A stretch of 64,000 bases of DNA from NCBI GenBank assembly GCA_947471745.1, contig CANJKZ010000174.1:2983501-3047500 (forward strand), read 5' to 3'. The notes under the pieces were generated by a model, which saw only the letters and a list, made by a program, of their open reading frames with translations, was not told the DNA's origin and did no database searches. This DNA is from Closterium sp. Naga37s-1 (lineage: Eukaryota; Streptophyta; Zygnematophyceae; Desmidiales; Closteriaceae). Positions 18,925 to 32,800 of the stretch are shown here, in pieces (the first letter of the stretch is position 1; each line of letters opens with the position of its first letter). Both the position numbers and the translations under genes were made by a program.

Positions 18925-21900
18925 ATGGCTTCTCTCAGTGTTCTCACCTTCGATCATGAGGGACTTCCGATCCAGTTCAATACGTGGCTAGACGACTTAC
19001 AGCTAAACCTACTGAGCGATTCTAGAGACAGCGTTTCGTTGTTTGACCACACGTCTGGGGCCTCTCTCGACCCTCCCGCCACAGCCGATAGTGCGACTCG
19101 CTCACAGTGGTTTACCCGTGACGCTGCTGCTCGCTTAGCCATTCGCAACCACCTGCCGTTAGCCGAACGCGCTTACTTTGGCCAGCACAAGACTGCTAAA
19201 GCCCTGCACGACGCTGTAGTCGCTCGTTACTCTTCCCCTGCCACTGCTGCTCTCGGCCACCTTATACTGCCTACCTTTTTCACGAGCTGTCAGCCTTTGC
19301 CACAGTCGAGGACCTCATTACCCACCTTCGCACAAGCGACACTCGCTACCACGCTGCCCTCCCGGCCGAGTTCCTAGACAAGAACCCGCCCCCGATGTAC
19401 ATCACTCTCTACTTCATAGTCACCCGCCTCCCTGACTCTCTTCGCGCAGTCAGGACCACTTTCTCGCGCTTGACCCCACAGACCTCACTATCGACCTGCT
19501 CGAGAAGCACCTCCTTGCAGCTGAGACTAGTGTAGTCGCTGTAGGTGCTGCTCGTGGCACTCCTGGGACACCCTTCTTTGATGGGTGTTTCCCCTCCCCC
19601 CTTGCCCCCTCCTACGTTTCTTCTGCTACTGTTGACATCCTTTGTACTAAGGACGTCGGGGCTGCATCTGCTCTTAGTGGGAAGCGCCGCAGTGGACTGG
19701 GCAAGGGTGGCAAGAGTGGTGGCAGCGGAAGCGGGGGTGGTGGTGGTGGAGGTGGTGGAGGTGGTGGAGGTGGCGGAGGTGGCAGTGGGAGTGGTGGCGG
19801 GAGTGGGGGCTTCGTGAGTGGTTTGCTCAGCATGGGGCGTCTGGGGGTAGTGTTCGCTGCCCATATGTCATTCGCACAGGTGACCGCGCTGGTCACACAC
19901 GCGGGGAGTTTCACACACAGCACCGTTGCTTCTCCAGCCTTGACAACGCTTGGCGCGCAGAGTTTGGCGACGAGGCTGAGCGCCCCCGCTAGCTAGAGCT
20001 GCTTAGGTCTGGTGTTGATATCTTTGCTCTTGATTATGATGCTATCCTTGCTGCCATGTATGCCTTGACTGTTAGTGCTGAGGGTGACTGTTACCTGTAT
20101 CTGCTGCCCCACCCATCTATAGAGGCTGCTGCTCTAGGTGCTAGTGAGTCTGCTCTCCCTGGTACTATGCCTGCTGAGGCCTTGCACACCTTCACACTTG
20201 ACTCAGGTGCTTCCCGCTGTTTCTTTCGCGACAGTGCCACATTTACTCCACTCCCTTCACCTGTTCCACTCATACTGGCTGACCCCTCAGGGGGCCCAGT
20301 TCTTGCGCGTTCCTCCACTGTTCTCCCGTGTCCGGCGGTTCCGTCCGGCTCACTCTCAGGTCTTCACCTCCCCTCGTTCTCCACAAACTTGGTGAGTACC
20401 GCTGCCCTCCAGGATGCGATGGTCACTACCACCACTCCTGGGGGTCAGCGTGTGTCAATCTGCACATGTACACGGACGGGCCGTCACCTGGCCCATTCAC
20501 CCGTCGGCCTGGGTCGAGTCTGTACACCCAGGCTACCAAGCCTCCTCAGGTAGGTGCGTCTGCCCAGGTCTCCGCTTCAGGTCCGGTAGCAGCCCCCTGC
20601 TTGTGTCGCCTCCTGTCGCACCAGACTATCCTGAGGCACCACCGCCTTGGTCATCCCTCCCTGCCACGCCTTCGTGGCATGCACTCGCGCCTCCTTGTTT
20701 CTGGTCTTCCCAGGTCTCTGCCTCCCCTCCCTCCCTCGCCTGCCCCGCCCTGCCTTCCTTTCGTCGAGGGGCGGCAATGCGCCGCTCCTCACTCCTCCTC
20801 GTTTACCCCGACGACTGCTCCCCCGCAGACTCTCCACATGGACGTGTGGGGCCCAGCCCACGTCAATGGACAGGGCCGCGAGCGCTACTTCCTGCTGGCT
20901 GTTGACGACTACACGCGTTACACCACGGTCTTCCTCTTGCGCAGCAAGGTTGAGGTCCATGATGTCTTTATCCCTTGGATCCGCGCAGTCCGTCTCCAGC
21001 TCCGCAAGCGGTTCCACCAGGACCTTCCTGTCCTGCGTCTGCACTCTGACAGAGGTGGTGAGTTCTCCTCCGACCTCTTGCGGGACTTTTGTCGTGGGGA
21101 GGGCATCCTCCAGTCGTTCACGCTTCCGGCCTCCCCGCAGCAAAATGGGGTTGCTGAGAGCCGCATTGGCTCAGTCGTGGAGGTGGCTCGTACCTCCATG
21201 ATCCATGCGGCTGCTCCCCATTTTCTGTGGCCGTTTGCGGTCCGGTACACTGCGCATCAGCTCAACCTCTGGCCCCGTGTCTCCTTGGCGAAGACCCCGC
21301 CTACACTGCATTGGATGGGGAAGGTTGGCGATGCGTCGGTGTTCCGGGTCTGGGGCTCTCGTGCCTTTGTTCACAATCCTTCCGCGGACAAGCTCTCCTC
21401 CCCCGCCATTCCTTGCGTCTTCCTTGGCTTTGTCTCTGACGCGCCTGGCTGGCAGTTTTACCACCCCACCTCGCGCTGTGTCCTGCCCTCTTAGGACGTC
21501 ACGTTTGACGAGTCGGTTCCCTTTTACTGTCTCTTCCCCTACCGCACTGCCCCTGTCTCCCCCCTTGCCGCTCTTCTTTGCTCCAAGTCCCCCTCCGGTA
21601 GACCCCCTCCCCCCTCAGGGTCCTGGTCCCTCAGGTGTGTCTCAGGTAAACCCACTCCCCCTGGCTGAGCCTGTCAAGGTCACTATAGACTCCGGTGCTA
21701 CTAGGGGTGTTGAGTATGGGGGTGCTGAGCCTGCGAGTGCGGAGCCTGGGGGTGCTGAGCCTAGGGGTACTGCGTCTGCCGGAGGTCCTGCGGGTGACTC
21801 GCCACGACTGTCTCACCGGCGGGAGCCTCTCTCACCGCAGCAGCTGCGCGAGTGGTTTGCTCAGCGCACACGCCTTAGGAGTGGCGCTGCAGAAGCTAAA

Positions 21901-24611
21901 GGCCTTGCCACTTGAGGCGCTGGAGCTGGAGGAGCTAGAGCTAAAGACCCTGGAGCCGGAGGCCCTGCCGCTGGAGACACTGGAGCTGGAGGTGCTGGAG
22001 CTACTAGTCCTGGAGGTGCTGGAGTTACTGCTGGAGCTGGAGGTACCGGAGGTTCTGGAGGTGCTGGTTCTGGAGGTGCTCGTAGTAGAGGTACTGGAGC
22101 TACCAGAGCTGGTGGTGTTGGAGGCACTGGAGCTGGAGACACTGGAGCAGGAGGAACTGGAGTTGGAGACCCTGGAGCTGGAGGCACTGGCGCTGGAGGC
22201 GCTGGAGCTGGAGGAGCTGGAGCTGGAGACCCTAGCGCTGGAGGCACTGGAGCTGGAGGCCCTGGAGCTGGAGGCGCTGGTGCTGGAGGCTTTAGAGCTG
22301 GAGACCCTGGAGCTGGAGGCACTGGCGGTGGAGGCGCAGGAGCTGGATGGAGCTGGAGACCCTGAAGCTGGAGAGCGTTTTTCGTTCCGTCGCCGCCGTC
22401 ATCTCTGCCGCCACCTAACTCGGTCCTTCGCCAGGTTCTTAGTCTCCCGTCTTCTACTGGCCTTACTCCTAGCTTGCTGTGTCCACCGCCTCACCAGTCA
22501 CAGCCACAGCTTCAGCCAAACTCCCCACTTCCTGCTCCTTCTCCTTATGCGGAGCAGACAGACTCTCTTACAGAGCGTCGTGAGCTTGAGCCTCGTCCTG
22601 CCTTGCCTGCTCGCGCTATTCGCACTGGTCGTCGTGTTCCTCGTCCGCGTCCTCCTCCTGTCCCCTGCACTCACATTATGGCACTTCGTCCTTCCTCTGT
22701 TCCACTTCAAGTTCCCCTGCCGTCTCCTCCTGCGTCCTCTCTTGCTGACGGTCCGGACCCTGAGTCTGACTTAGCTTGTGCTGCCAGTCCTACTGTCCCA
22801 CGTCTTCTAGCCAGTGTTATCACTGACCCTTTGATTGAGTCCGTTGTGCGTCTGCCCTAGTTCCTGAGCTTGTTGACTTTGCTGCCGCCTGTCGTCTCGA
22901 CTACGTCGCTAGTCTTGTTGCTGAGTCTGTGTCTGACTGTCCTCCGTCCGTCGGGGATGAGTGTGCTCTTGGCACAGACGTCCTTGAGGACAGGCAAGAT
23001 GAATTTGAGTGTCTTGCAGCTACTGTACCTCATCTTGTGGCCATGCTGCTTGCACTTGAGGGAGACCCGGATTCCCCAGACATCCCGACCCCGCGCTCTT
23101 ACGGAGAGGCGATTACGGGTCCCTACTCCTCTCAGTGGTAGACAACCATGGACGCAGATATGGCATCCTGGAAGTCCACAGGCACCTACGTCGACGCAGT
23201 TCCCCTTGCTCGGGCGAACATAGTCGATGGCATGTGGATTTTCAGGGTGAAGCGGCCGCCTGGTTCTCCGCCTATCTTCAAGGCTCGTTACGTTGCACGA
23301 GGCTTCAGTCACCGACAGGGAGTTGACTTCTTCCAGACCTTCTCCCCTACCCCAAAGATGACCACTCTTCGGGTGTTGCTGCACATCGCAGCCCAGCGTG
23401 ACCACGAGGTGCACTCTCTTGACTTGAGCACAGCTTTCTTGCAGGGTAGCCTGCACGAGGAGATTTGGCTGCGCCGCCCCCCTGGTTTTGCTGGGTCGTT
23501 TCCTGCAAGTACCCAGTGGAGCCTCCGGCGGCTAGTCTACGGTCTCCGCCAGGCACCTCGCAAATGGCACGACACACTGAGGACGACACTTGCGGCTCTT
23601 GGGTTTACTCCTTCTACTGCTGACCGGTCGCTGTTTCTGCTAACCGACACTTTGTTGCCGCCGTTCTATGTCCTCGTGTACGTCGACGACTTGGTTTTGG
23701 CCACCGCTGACACTGAGGCACTTGCCTTTGTGAAGTCGAAGCTGCAGAAGAGACGCACCTGCACTGACCTGGGTGAGCTTCGCAGCTATCTTGGCTTGCA
23801 GATCACCCGGGACAGAGCACGGCGCACCATCACCCTGACTTAGTCACACATGGTGCACCAGGTCCTTCAGCGCTTCGGCTTCCGGTACTCCTCGCCACAG
23901 TCCACTCCTCTGCCTACCGGTCACTCGCTCTCAGCTCCACCTTCGGACGAGTCCGTGGAGCCGAGTGGCCCGTATCCAGAGCTTGTGGGTTGCCACATGT
24001 ACCCGATGACCTGCACTCGACCTGACCTTGCCTACCCTCTTAGCATCCTCGCACGCTACGTTGCGCCCGGGAGACACCGACCAGAGCACTGGGAGGCCGC
24101 TAAGAGGGTGTTGCGCTACTTGTGCAGTACTTCGGGCATGGGGCTCGTGCTTGGAGGACGGGGTCCAGTTGTCCTCACTGGATACGCAGACGCTTCTTGG
24201 GTTGACGACTTGGCTACGCAGCGGTCGTCACAGGGTTACACTTTCAGCCTTGGCTCCGGCTCTGTTTCTTGGCGGACTACGCGCTTGTCTTCTGTTCTCA
24301 GTTCTAGTTGTGAGGCTGAGATCTACGCAGGGGCCATGGCTGCACAGGAGTTACGCTGGCTCACCTACCTGTTGACCGACTTGGGAGAGCGGCCTCGTTC
24401 TTCTCCAAATCTGTACGTAGAAAACAAAACCATTATTGCCTTGTGTCAGGAGCACAGACTGGAGCACAGGACGAAGCACATCGCTCTGCGTTACTTCCTT
24501 GCTCGAGAGTTGCAGCAGCGTGGTCAGCTTTGTCTTGTTTGTTCTCTTTTATATAACTATGCATGTGAACTGGCCTTGTGGCCATTTGCTTGTGCTCAGA
24601 ATGTGTGGTGA
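18925..24611 (+). pseudogene. copia gag-pol pseudogene (E)
   Basis: Gag starts at 18925 (MASLSVLTFDHEG; WLDDLQLNL; RDAAARLAIRNHLPL). It loses frame near 19275, has a Gly-rich coding run at 19720-19815 and a TAG at 19993. Protease DSGASRCFF lies near 20200, GAG-pre-integrase HHRLGHPS near 20638 and integrase HSDRGGEF near 21046. Later breaks include TAG at 21492, frameshifts in the Gly/Ala spacer (21700-22380), TAG at 22858, 23140 and 23841, and an internal deletion that removes the RNase H C-terminus after LQQRGQL (24530). RT YVDD near 23680 is intact. It cannot be autonomous. Confidence 0.9.
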
Positions 24612-24695
24612 CTTCGTGATCCACCCTGAGCTTGCTTTGCTTTTCTTGATCGGTCTTACGGCCAATTGTTCTCTCCCATTTTGCCTATGGGGGTG

Positions 24696-24823
24696 AGTCA
24701 AAATGTTATACTGCTTATATTGTGTAGGCTGTAGTGGGGTAGCCCATAAGGGGTACAACCAATTAGGGTTAGTACATGTACCAACTTTCTGCTCAATGCA
24801 TTCATTCTCGTTCAGATCTGACA
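24696..24823 (+). repeat. 3' LTR of element E (128 bp)
   Basis: Preceded by CTATGGGGGTG and ending GTTCAGATCTGACA. The leading T is changed to A. Confidence 0.8.
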
Positions 24824-25294
24824 TGGTTATCACCTCGTTTTAGGCTAATCAACCAGCTTCACTACCGATGTGAACTCTGGTATATCAGACTTTTTTACTC
24901 TTGTACTCTTAAATTTCAGCTTTTTTTTTTGTACCAAGTCTGATTGATCAAACTAAAAATGTGTACTAAGTCTGATAAATCAGACAACCCAAAAACGAAT
25001 ATGAGGGTCTGAATGAGTGCTTCAGACTTAAGTTTTTCTGGGTATTGAGAAAATCAGAGTACATGCTTACCGAATAATGAGTTCCCTGACTACAAGGAGT
25101 ACAGTACGGACTCTGAAGTTGATTCCTTATGGTACCTTCTACAATATTTCCCCTTCTCTACCGTACTCCCCCTGTTGATGTTTAACGTTATTAACTCTGC
25201 CTTAGTCTGAATGTAGTGTTTGAGATTTTCAGAGTTATACTTCTCTGATTCCTGAAAAATCAGAGTACCTATTTCCAGGAAAATGGGCCTCCTA
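24824..25294. other. AT-rich spacer, probably the 3' UTR of the adjacent LINE
   Basis: No open frame of note. It contains a second cluster of TCTGA/TCAGA palindromes, for example 24970-24985 with arms GTCTGAT/ATCAGAC, and T runs at 24885 and 24920. Because the LINE is on the minus strand, its 3' tail would lie here. Confidence 0.5.
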
Positions 25295-27650
25295 CTAGAT
25301 GTTTTTTAGGGCCAAAACAATCAGAGAGGTTATTTTTGAAAAGTCAGCCCTGTTTCTGACGTGTTTCATGAAGTTCACTCCAATCTTCTGGAGAACTCTC
25401 CGCGGTTGAAATTTGTCCTGCCGAAACACTGCTGCCTCACACCGTTCGAGCCAAATTTGATGGAAAGCCACCGCAATCAACAACTTTTCCAGATTGCCTG
25501 ACACCGTGCCATCTTCAGCAAATAGGAAGTCCTCCAGCCTTTCCACCTCCCTCGTCGGATTCATCTGCTTCAAAGCCCCTTTAAGCTCGCTGATGACAGG
25601 CTGTATGTTGTCGCACTCAAGCAAACAGTGCCCTAGGGATTCATCTTCTTTACAGTGTTGTCGCACTTGGAGATTTTTACTGTGCATCCTCAGTATTACC
25701 TCCCGTGCCCTGCCCGGAGTGACCAGGCTGTCATGCTTCTGTATGGCCCCTTTCCAATCAATCGGCTTCCCGTACTCTTGCTCCCACTTCTTCTGCTGCT
25801 TCGGCTGCTCCACTGGCCCTTTCAGTGCCGCTCTCGGCTTCTTCAGAGGGGCGCCTTTCCCCTTCTCACACAACGCCGACATTCTTAGCCGTGTGAGAGG
25901 AAGACCTGCTTCCCCTACCAGCACACCATTTTCCACCAGCAACGAGGTTAGTCTGTGCACATCCAACCACACCTCGCTAGCCCTGTCTGATAGCAACACC
26001 ACTCCTTTCTTCCCCACCACAGTCGGCGTGCCTAGGATCACATTTCCATTGCTTGATATCAGCTGCCAGTGCATTTCTCTCTCCGCCAAAGAGCGCGTGT
26101 TGGCGAACTGCGTTGTTCTCAGTATCTCGTCACCTGACAATTTCTCCAGCAAAGCCGCCTTCCATTCCTCTGGTGCCGCTTTCCACGCTTTCAGGGCCCA
26201 TCTCGCCGTCACCGAGCTGCCCGTTTCTTTGGTCAGAGTCCATAGGTCATTGAATCTCCTTGTGTCATCCCATCCAACGTGAATTAAATCCCCCAGCTTC
26301 ATATCCAGCAGGCACTCTGAACCTCTCTGCCGACCGAAAGGGCTTTTTCCTCTGTAGAAGATGTACCTGCTGAAACAGATCCTTTCGTTTGTGTATTCCC
26401 AGCGGTTCGCCGGTGCGGGCAACTTCTGCTGCAGAGTCTGCCAGTAGGTTATCACCGTCCTTCTCCACTTCTCCCCCCCTTTAACCCATAGCCGCAGAAC
26501 CGACCGATGCGCAAGAGGCGTTGCCCAGCCGAGTGGCATCCCTGCTGCCCTGTCCATTAGCCATCTTTTCATCGGGTCCCTTTGTTGAACTGCATCACCG
26601 AGATTCTTAAGCGCCATGCAATCCACTCGGACTGTCGGATTAATAACCCCCAGTCCTCCCTCCTTCCTGTCTGTGTAAGCCAGGTCCCCGCTCCAGAGGA
26701 CGAAATGCCGATCTGCCGATGCTTTGCCACTGGATGTAAAATTATGGCTAGTCGTGCAGAACTCCTTCCACGTCCCACGCGGTGGAGGGTAGACCTGCGC
26801 TTGGAAAGGAAGAACCGGCGTGGCGTATGACTTGAGTACCGTGACTCGCGTCGACGTGTTTACATGCTGATTCAGCCACTTCACCATCACTTCGCCCGCC
26901 CTGTCCGCCGCCTTCTCCCATGACAGTGCTGGGTCACCTCCTGGGGTTATCCAAACGCCCAGCAAATGCTGCGGCTCCTCCTTGCCTGCCTAGGGGTAAG
27001 GTGCATCAGCTGGCGGAGGTACGTCCCGGTTCCTTCCCAGTGAGACATCCACTATCTTATCACTGTTGACTTTAAGGCCCGATTTCTCCCCGAACTCCTC
27101 TAGCAGAGCATACGCTCTTCCAATTTGCTCCTTTTTATTCATCACCACCGTCGTATCATCCGCATACCCCAGATATGCGATGTTCCCGATTCCCGTCTTC
27201 CATACTCCCAAACTCCACCGCTTGATTTCTTGGCTCAATGGCTCAGCTGCGCAGATGAAGAGATAGGGTGCAAGCGGGCATCCTTGTCTGACTCCTCTCT
27301 CCATTCCCACTCTATCACCTAGCCATCCGTTGATCAACAGCTGAGTTCCCGACTGTATATGCAGACCCTTCGTCCAGCTCACATATTCCTCCGGGAACCC
27401 TATCCGCTCTAGCGTTTGAAATATGTAGGCTCTGGAGATCGAATCATAGGCTTTTTGGAAATTAACCAAGAGGAGGTACCAGTCCTCTCTCTTCACTGTT
27501 GCTGCATCGATGACATCTGCCACGATGTTAACCGCATCTGCCAACTTTCTCCCTGGTATGAAACCGAATTGGTGCTCTGAGATTATCACCGGAAGCACCT
27601 TCTTGATCCTGTTTGCAAGCACCTTCGCCACGATTTTGTAAGCTGCACTC
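25295..27650 (-). pseudogene. 5'-truncated LINE reverse transcriptase remnant
   Basis: Reading leftward: AYKIVAKVLANRIKKVLP, HQFGFIPGRKLADAV, LLVNFQKAYDSI (motif A), GVRQGCPLAPYLF (motif B), LGYADDTTVV (motif C), then a long C-terminal region. A Cys/His segment (VRQHCKEDESLGHCLLEC) and IWLERCEAAVF resemble the zf-RVT tail of plant LINEs. A TAG at 26990-26992 splits the frame. Motif A has Asn where LINE RTs have the catalytic Asp. The first part of RT and all of ORF1 and endonuclease are missing at the junction with copia H (about 27645), as expected for truncated target-primed insertion. Non-functional. Confidence 0.85.
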
Positions 27651-29517
27651 AGAAGCCTTCATCGCTTGGCTCCCAATAGCAGAACGAGAATCAGGTGTGA
27701 AACTAAAAAGCTGCCAGTCAGACGGAGGAGGAGAATACACCTCACAAAGGTTCAAGCAGTTCTTGGCAGAAAAGGGAATCAAGAGGCTCATCTCGCTTCC
27801 CTACGCCCATCAACAGCAAGGCGTGGCGGAACGGATGAATCGAACTCTCCAGAACACCATGCGCAAATTACTGCGTGGCATGCGACTGCCCAATCACCAG
27901 TGGCCTGAAGCGATGGACCACGCTGTCATGCTGCACAACTTGCTTTCGTCATCGTCACTACCGAACAACGCATCACCGCACCTGCTGTGGACAGGAAAAC
28001 AGGGCAGCACAAAAATGTTAAGAGTTTTCGGCTGCATGGTACAGTACCGACCCCCATCTGCACGAGCCGGCCGATTTTCCCAACACGCACAGTGGGGACT
28101 ACACCTGGGCATCGAAAGAAATTACAACGCGTGGAATATTTTCGACGTCCACTCCAAAGAAACAGTAGCACCACGTGATGTCATTTTCTACGAACGACTC
28201 ACCCTTCCGACGTATCTTGCCAACCTGGAAGAAGATCGGGATACCACAGGTGGCTTCCTGGTGACCGACACTTCGCCTCGGCAGCAGACAAAGCTGACTG
28301 GGACGAGCAGCACGTGGATAACGCCTCGGAAGAAGCAGGACCACTTCCATACTGCTCCGTGCCTATCCCGATGGACGACGACAATCCTCGCGAAAGCGTC
28401 AACGCCGAAACTTATTTCGACTTCGCCGACACCGGTTACGTTACACCTGCAGGAGTCAACACCAACGAAGCAGAACGCATAGGACCCAACTTCATACCTG
28501 ACCCAGAAACAGGTGACGAAGCAGCTTATCCCGCGGACACAACTCTCCCCCGCTACACACAGAGTGGCCTCCAGATACTTGGCCTAGTCACCGCGGTCCA
28601 CGGCACGGAAACTCCTAAGGAGCCTGCCACAGTTCAGCAGGCTCTGGGGGGGGAGCATAGGGAAAAATGGCGTGAAGCCATGGACAAGGAACTGAAAGCA
28701 CTGAAGGAACGCAACACCTGGAAAGTTGTCCCTATCGGCATGGCACGAAACAAGACAATACTCACCGGGAAGTGGGTCTTCCGTGTGAAGACGAAAGCAG
28801 ACGGCACCATTGACAAGTTCAAGGCACGCTAGGTCGTACGCGGCTTCGACCAAGAGCATGGACGTGACTTCACCGAGACATTCGCTCCGGTCAGCCGACA
28901 CACTTCACTACGAATTCTTCTCGCGATCGCTGCCATGAAGAAAAAGAAACTGCGGCAAATTGACGTCGCCAATGCATTCCTTTACGCACCTGTTGACGCC
29001 GAAATCTACGTCGAACTCCCACACTGTTCCCACGGAGAGCCCAAGCAAGTCTGTCAGCTGCAAAAATCCCTGTACGGGATCAAACAGGCCCCAAGACTGT
29101 GGCAGCAATACCTACACGCTCGACTTACTCGCATCGGATTCCGGCAGCTACCGCACGACCAAGGCATGTACCGGCTTACGAAAGGCGACGACTATATTCT
29201 ACTAATCGTCTACGTAGACGATCTACTCTACATCGGGTCGACCGACAACGTCACTACCTGGTTCGAAGGGGAGTTACAGAAAGACCTCACGCTCACAGTC
29301 TCATCTACCGTCACGCAGTACCTCGGCCTCAATATCCAGGAAGGAGAAAGCGCGATCTACCTCAACGCCGCAAAATATGCCGACAACATCGCTAAACGTT
29401 TCGCACTCACACCAACTACCATCTCCACGCCATACCACTACACGGCAGGAAATAACAAGACAGAATCTGTTCCACTAAAGCCCGCCAGGATACGCGACAA
29501 CCAGAGGAAGCTGGGAT
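27650..29517 (+). pseudogene. copia pol, integrase and RT part (H, left portion)
   Basis: Integrase from SDGGGEYTS (Asp near 27719) through QQGVAERMNRT (Glu near 27834), then its C-terminal region to the RT. A frameshift near 28290 and an in-frame TAG at 28830 (after DKFKAR) break it. RT continues with DVANAFLYAPV (near 28965) and YVDDLLYIG (near 29212). The frame is cut at 29517 by F. The first integrase Asp is lost at the LINE boundary. Confidence 0.9.
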
Positions 29518-29639
29518 TGTGAAGAATGAAACAGGAAAAATGAATGAACTAGGAAAGTGTGAGATACAAATATAAAACCTGTACCCCTTAGTGTCTACCC
29601 CACTACAGCCTACATAGGCTAAGGCATATATATCTGACA
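29518..29639 (-). repeat. 3' LTR of element F (122 bp)
   Basis: Minus strand TGTCAGATATATATGCC...CATTCTTCACA. A CCCCCATAG tract at 29641-29650 is the complement of the purine primer for plus-strand synthesis. Confidence 0.93.
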
Positions 29640-29843
29640 CACCCCCATAGGCAAAGTGGGGGAGAACTAGGGGTCACAAGACCAGTCAAGCAAAGCAAAG
29701 CAAAGCAAGCTCAGGGTGGATCACAACGTCACCACACATTCCGAGCACCGGTTCAAAAGGCCACAAGGCCAGTTCACATGCAAGTTCATATATAAAGGTA
29801 AACAAGCAAGTGCAGATATATATAGATCACAATACAAGGAAAG

Positions 29844-32800
29844 TCAAGAGGTAAGCAAGAGAGGCCAAGTAGGCACAAGACCTAGCATAGTACAGAAGCG
29901 CTGATGATCACAAGGCTGAAGTGCCTTGGTAAAGTTATTAGCAGTGTTGGCCTGAGAGGCCACGTAAGCAAGGCGCAGCTGACCACGCTGCTGCAGCTCA
30001 CGAGCAAGGAAGTAGCGAAGAGCAATGTGCTTCGTTCTGTGCTCCCGACACAAGGCCAGCATAGCCTTGTTGTCTACGTACAGAACTGGAGGAGAACGAG
30101 GTGGCTCTCCCAGGTCAGTCAGCAGGTAGGTGAGCCAGCGTAACTCCTGTGCAGCCATGGCCCCAGCGTAGATCTCAGCCTCACAGCTGGAGCTGAGAAC
30201 AGAAGACGGGCGAGTAGACCGCCACGAAACAGAGCCGGAACCAAGGCTGAAGGTGTAACCCTGTGACGACCGCTGCGTAGCCAGGTCGTCAACCCAAGAC
30301 GCGTCTGCGTGACCAGTGAGGACCACTGGACTCCGCCCTCCAAGCACTAGCCCCAAGCCCGAAGTACTGCACAAGTAGCGCAACACCCTCTTCGCTGCAG
30401 CCATGTGCTCTGGTCGGTGTCTCCCAGGAGCAACATAGCGTGCCAAGATGCTCAGAGGGTATGCTAGGTCAGGTCGAGTGCAGGTCATCAGGTACATGAG
30501 GCAGCCAACAAGCTCTGGGTACGGGCCACTCGGCTCTACGGACTCATCCGAAGGCAGAGCTGAGAGCGAGTGGCGAGTAGACAGAGGAGTGGCCTGAGGC
30601 GAGGAGTACGTGAAGTCGAAGCGCTGAAGGACCTGCTGCACCATGTGTGACTGAGTCAGGGTAATGGTGCACCGTGCTCTGTCCCGGTGATCTGCAAGCC
30701 AAGATAGCTGCGCAGTTCACCCAGGTCTGTGCACGTGTGTCTCTTCTGCAGCTCGGACTTCACGTGAGCGAGTCCAGCAGTGTCAGCTGTAGCAAACACC
30801 AAGTCGTTGACCTACACGAGGATGTAGAACGGCGGCAGCAAAGTGTCGGTGCGAAGAAACAGCGACGGGTCAGCAGTGGAAGGAGCAAACCCAAGAGCCG
30901 CAAGCGTAGTCCTCAGTGTGTCGTGCCACTCACGTGGCGCCTGGCGGAGACCGTAGACTGGCCGCCGGAGGCTCCACTGGGTACCAGTAGGAAACGACCC
31001 AGTGAAGCCAGGTGGGCGGCGCAGCCAGATCTCCTCGTGCAGACTGCCCTGTAGGAAAGCAGTGCTGAAGTCAAGGGAGTGAAGCTCGTAGTCACGCTGA
31101 GCAGCAACGTGCAGCAGAACCCGAAGAGTGGTCATCTTCGGGGTCGGGGAGAAGGTCTGAAAGTAGTCAACTCCCTGCCGCTGACTGAAGCCTCGAGCCA
31201 CGTAACGCGCCTTGAAGACAGGCGGAGAACCCGGCGGCCGCTTCACCCTGAAAATCCACATGCCACTGACGATGTTCGCCCCAGGTGGGGGAACCTCGTC
31301 GACGTAGGTGCCTGTGGACTTCCAGGAAGCCATCTCTGCGTCCATGGCTGCCTGCCACTGAGAGGAGTAAGGACCCTCTATCGCCTCTGCGTAAGAGCGC
31401 GGGGTCAGGATGTCTGGTGCATCCGGGTCTCCCTCAGGGGCAAGCAGCGTGGACACGAGATGAGGTAAAGCAGCAGCAAAACACTGGAACTCCTCCTGTC
31501 GGTCCTCAAGGACGTCCGTGCTAAGAGCACACTCACCCCCGACGGACGGAGGACAGCCAGACGCAGACGCAGACTCAGCAACAAGACTAGCGGCGTAGTC
31601 TAGACGACAGTGAGCAGCGAAGTCGACAAGCTCGGTAACTAAGGCAGACGCAGCAGTGGACTCAAAGGAAGGGTCAGTGACAACAGTGGCTAGGAAACAC
31701 GTGACAGTAGGACTGGCAGCACGAAGGGAGTCAGATGCCGGGTCAGCAAGAGCAGGAAGAGAGGACTCTGGAGGAGACGGCAAAGGGACACGCTGTGGCG
31801 CAGTGGAAGGACGCAGTGCCATCTGATGCGTGCCCGGGGCTGCAGGAGGACGCGGACGTGGAACACGACGACTAGTGCGAGCAGTGCGAACAGGCGACGC
31901 AAGACGCGACTTAGGCTCACGACGCTCAGCAAGACCTCCAGTAGGACCAGCGTAGGGAGAAGGAGCAGGTAGAGGGGAGACCAGCTGTAACTGTGACTCG
32001 GACTGGACAGGCGGAGGACACTCTAAGGAAGGAGCAGGACTAGGAGAAGGCGGAAGACCAAGAACCTGCTCAAGGAGCGGAACGAAGTACGGCCGCGACC
32101 GCGCAGCACCTCCAGAACCAGCAGGGACAACACCAGTACCCCCAGCGTCAGCTCCAACTCCAGCAGCACCACCAGCTCCAGTACCTCCAGCAGCTCCAGC
32201 TCCAGCAGGACCACCAGCAGACACAGCCGCTCCGGCTCCAGTACCTCCAGTAGCACCCACTCCAGCAGCACCACCAGCTCCAGCTCCACCAGTAGCTCCA
32301 GCACCAGGAGCACCACCAGGCCCAGCAGCTCCAGTACCTCCAGTACGAGCACCTCCGGGACCCGTGGCTCCAGCACCCCCAGCAGAAGCAGAACCTCCAG
32401 TACCGGCTCCAGCAGCACCTCCAGCTCCAGAACCTCCAGCAGCAGCAGAACCTCCAGCACCGGAAGCACCTCCTGCTCCAGCAGCACAGCTCAGCGGCGA
32501 GCAAACCACTCGCGCAGCTCCTGTGGAGAGGGAAGCTCCCGCCGGGACAAAGCACCCGAAGGACCGCCAGGTCCAGCACTGACAGGCTCCACACCCCCAC
32601 TCCCAGCAGCCCCAGGCTCAGCACCCCCAGAAGCAGCACCCCCAGGCCCCGCACGCTCAGGCTCAGCACCCCCAGGCCCAGCACCCCCAGGCTCCGAACG
32701 CTCAAGCTCAGCACCCCCAGACCCAGCACCCCCAGGCTCCGCACGCTCAGGCTCAGCACCCCCAGACGCACCAGAGTCAGCAGCTACCTCGACAGGCTCG

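Larger units (their letters stand above)
18093..24823 (+). mobile_element. decayed copia retrotransposon E
   Basis: 5' LTR 18093-18207 (115 bp) and 3' LTR 24696-24823 (128 bp) share TGTCAAAATGTTATACTGC-type starts and TCTGACA ends. The 3' LTR's first base is mutated. A 13-bp indel (GGCTGTAGTGGGG) separates the two. Flanks are CGGTT and TGGTT, a likely target duplication with one change. The primer binding site TGGTTTCAGAGC is at 18208. Confidence 0.85.

Noticed and set aside
24824-24835. TGGTTATCA after the 3' LTR of E as a second primer binding site
   Set aside because: It resembles a primer site, but no element body follows. The TGGTT is better read as a mutated target duplication of E.
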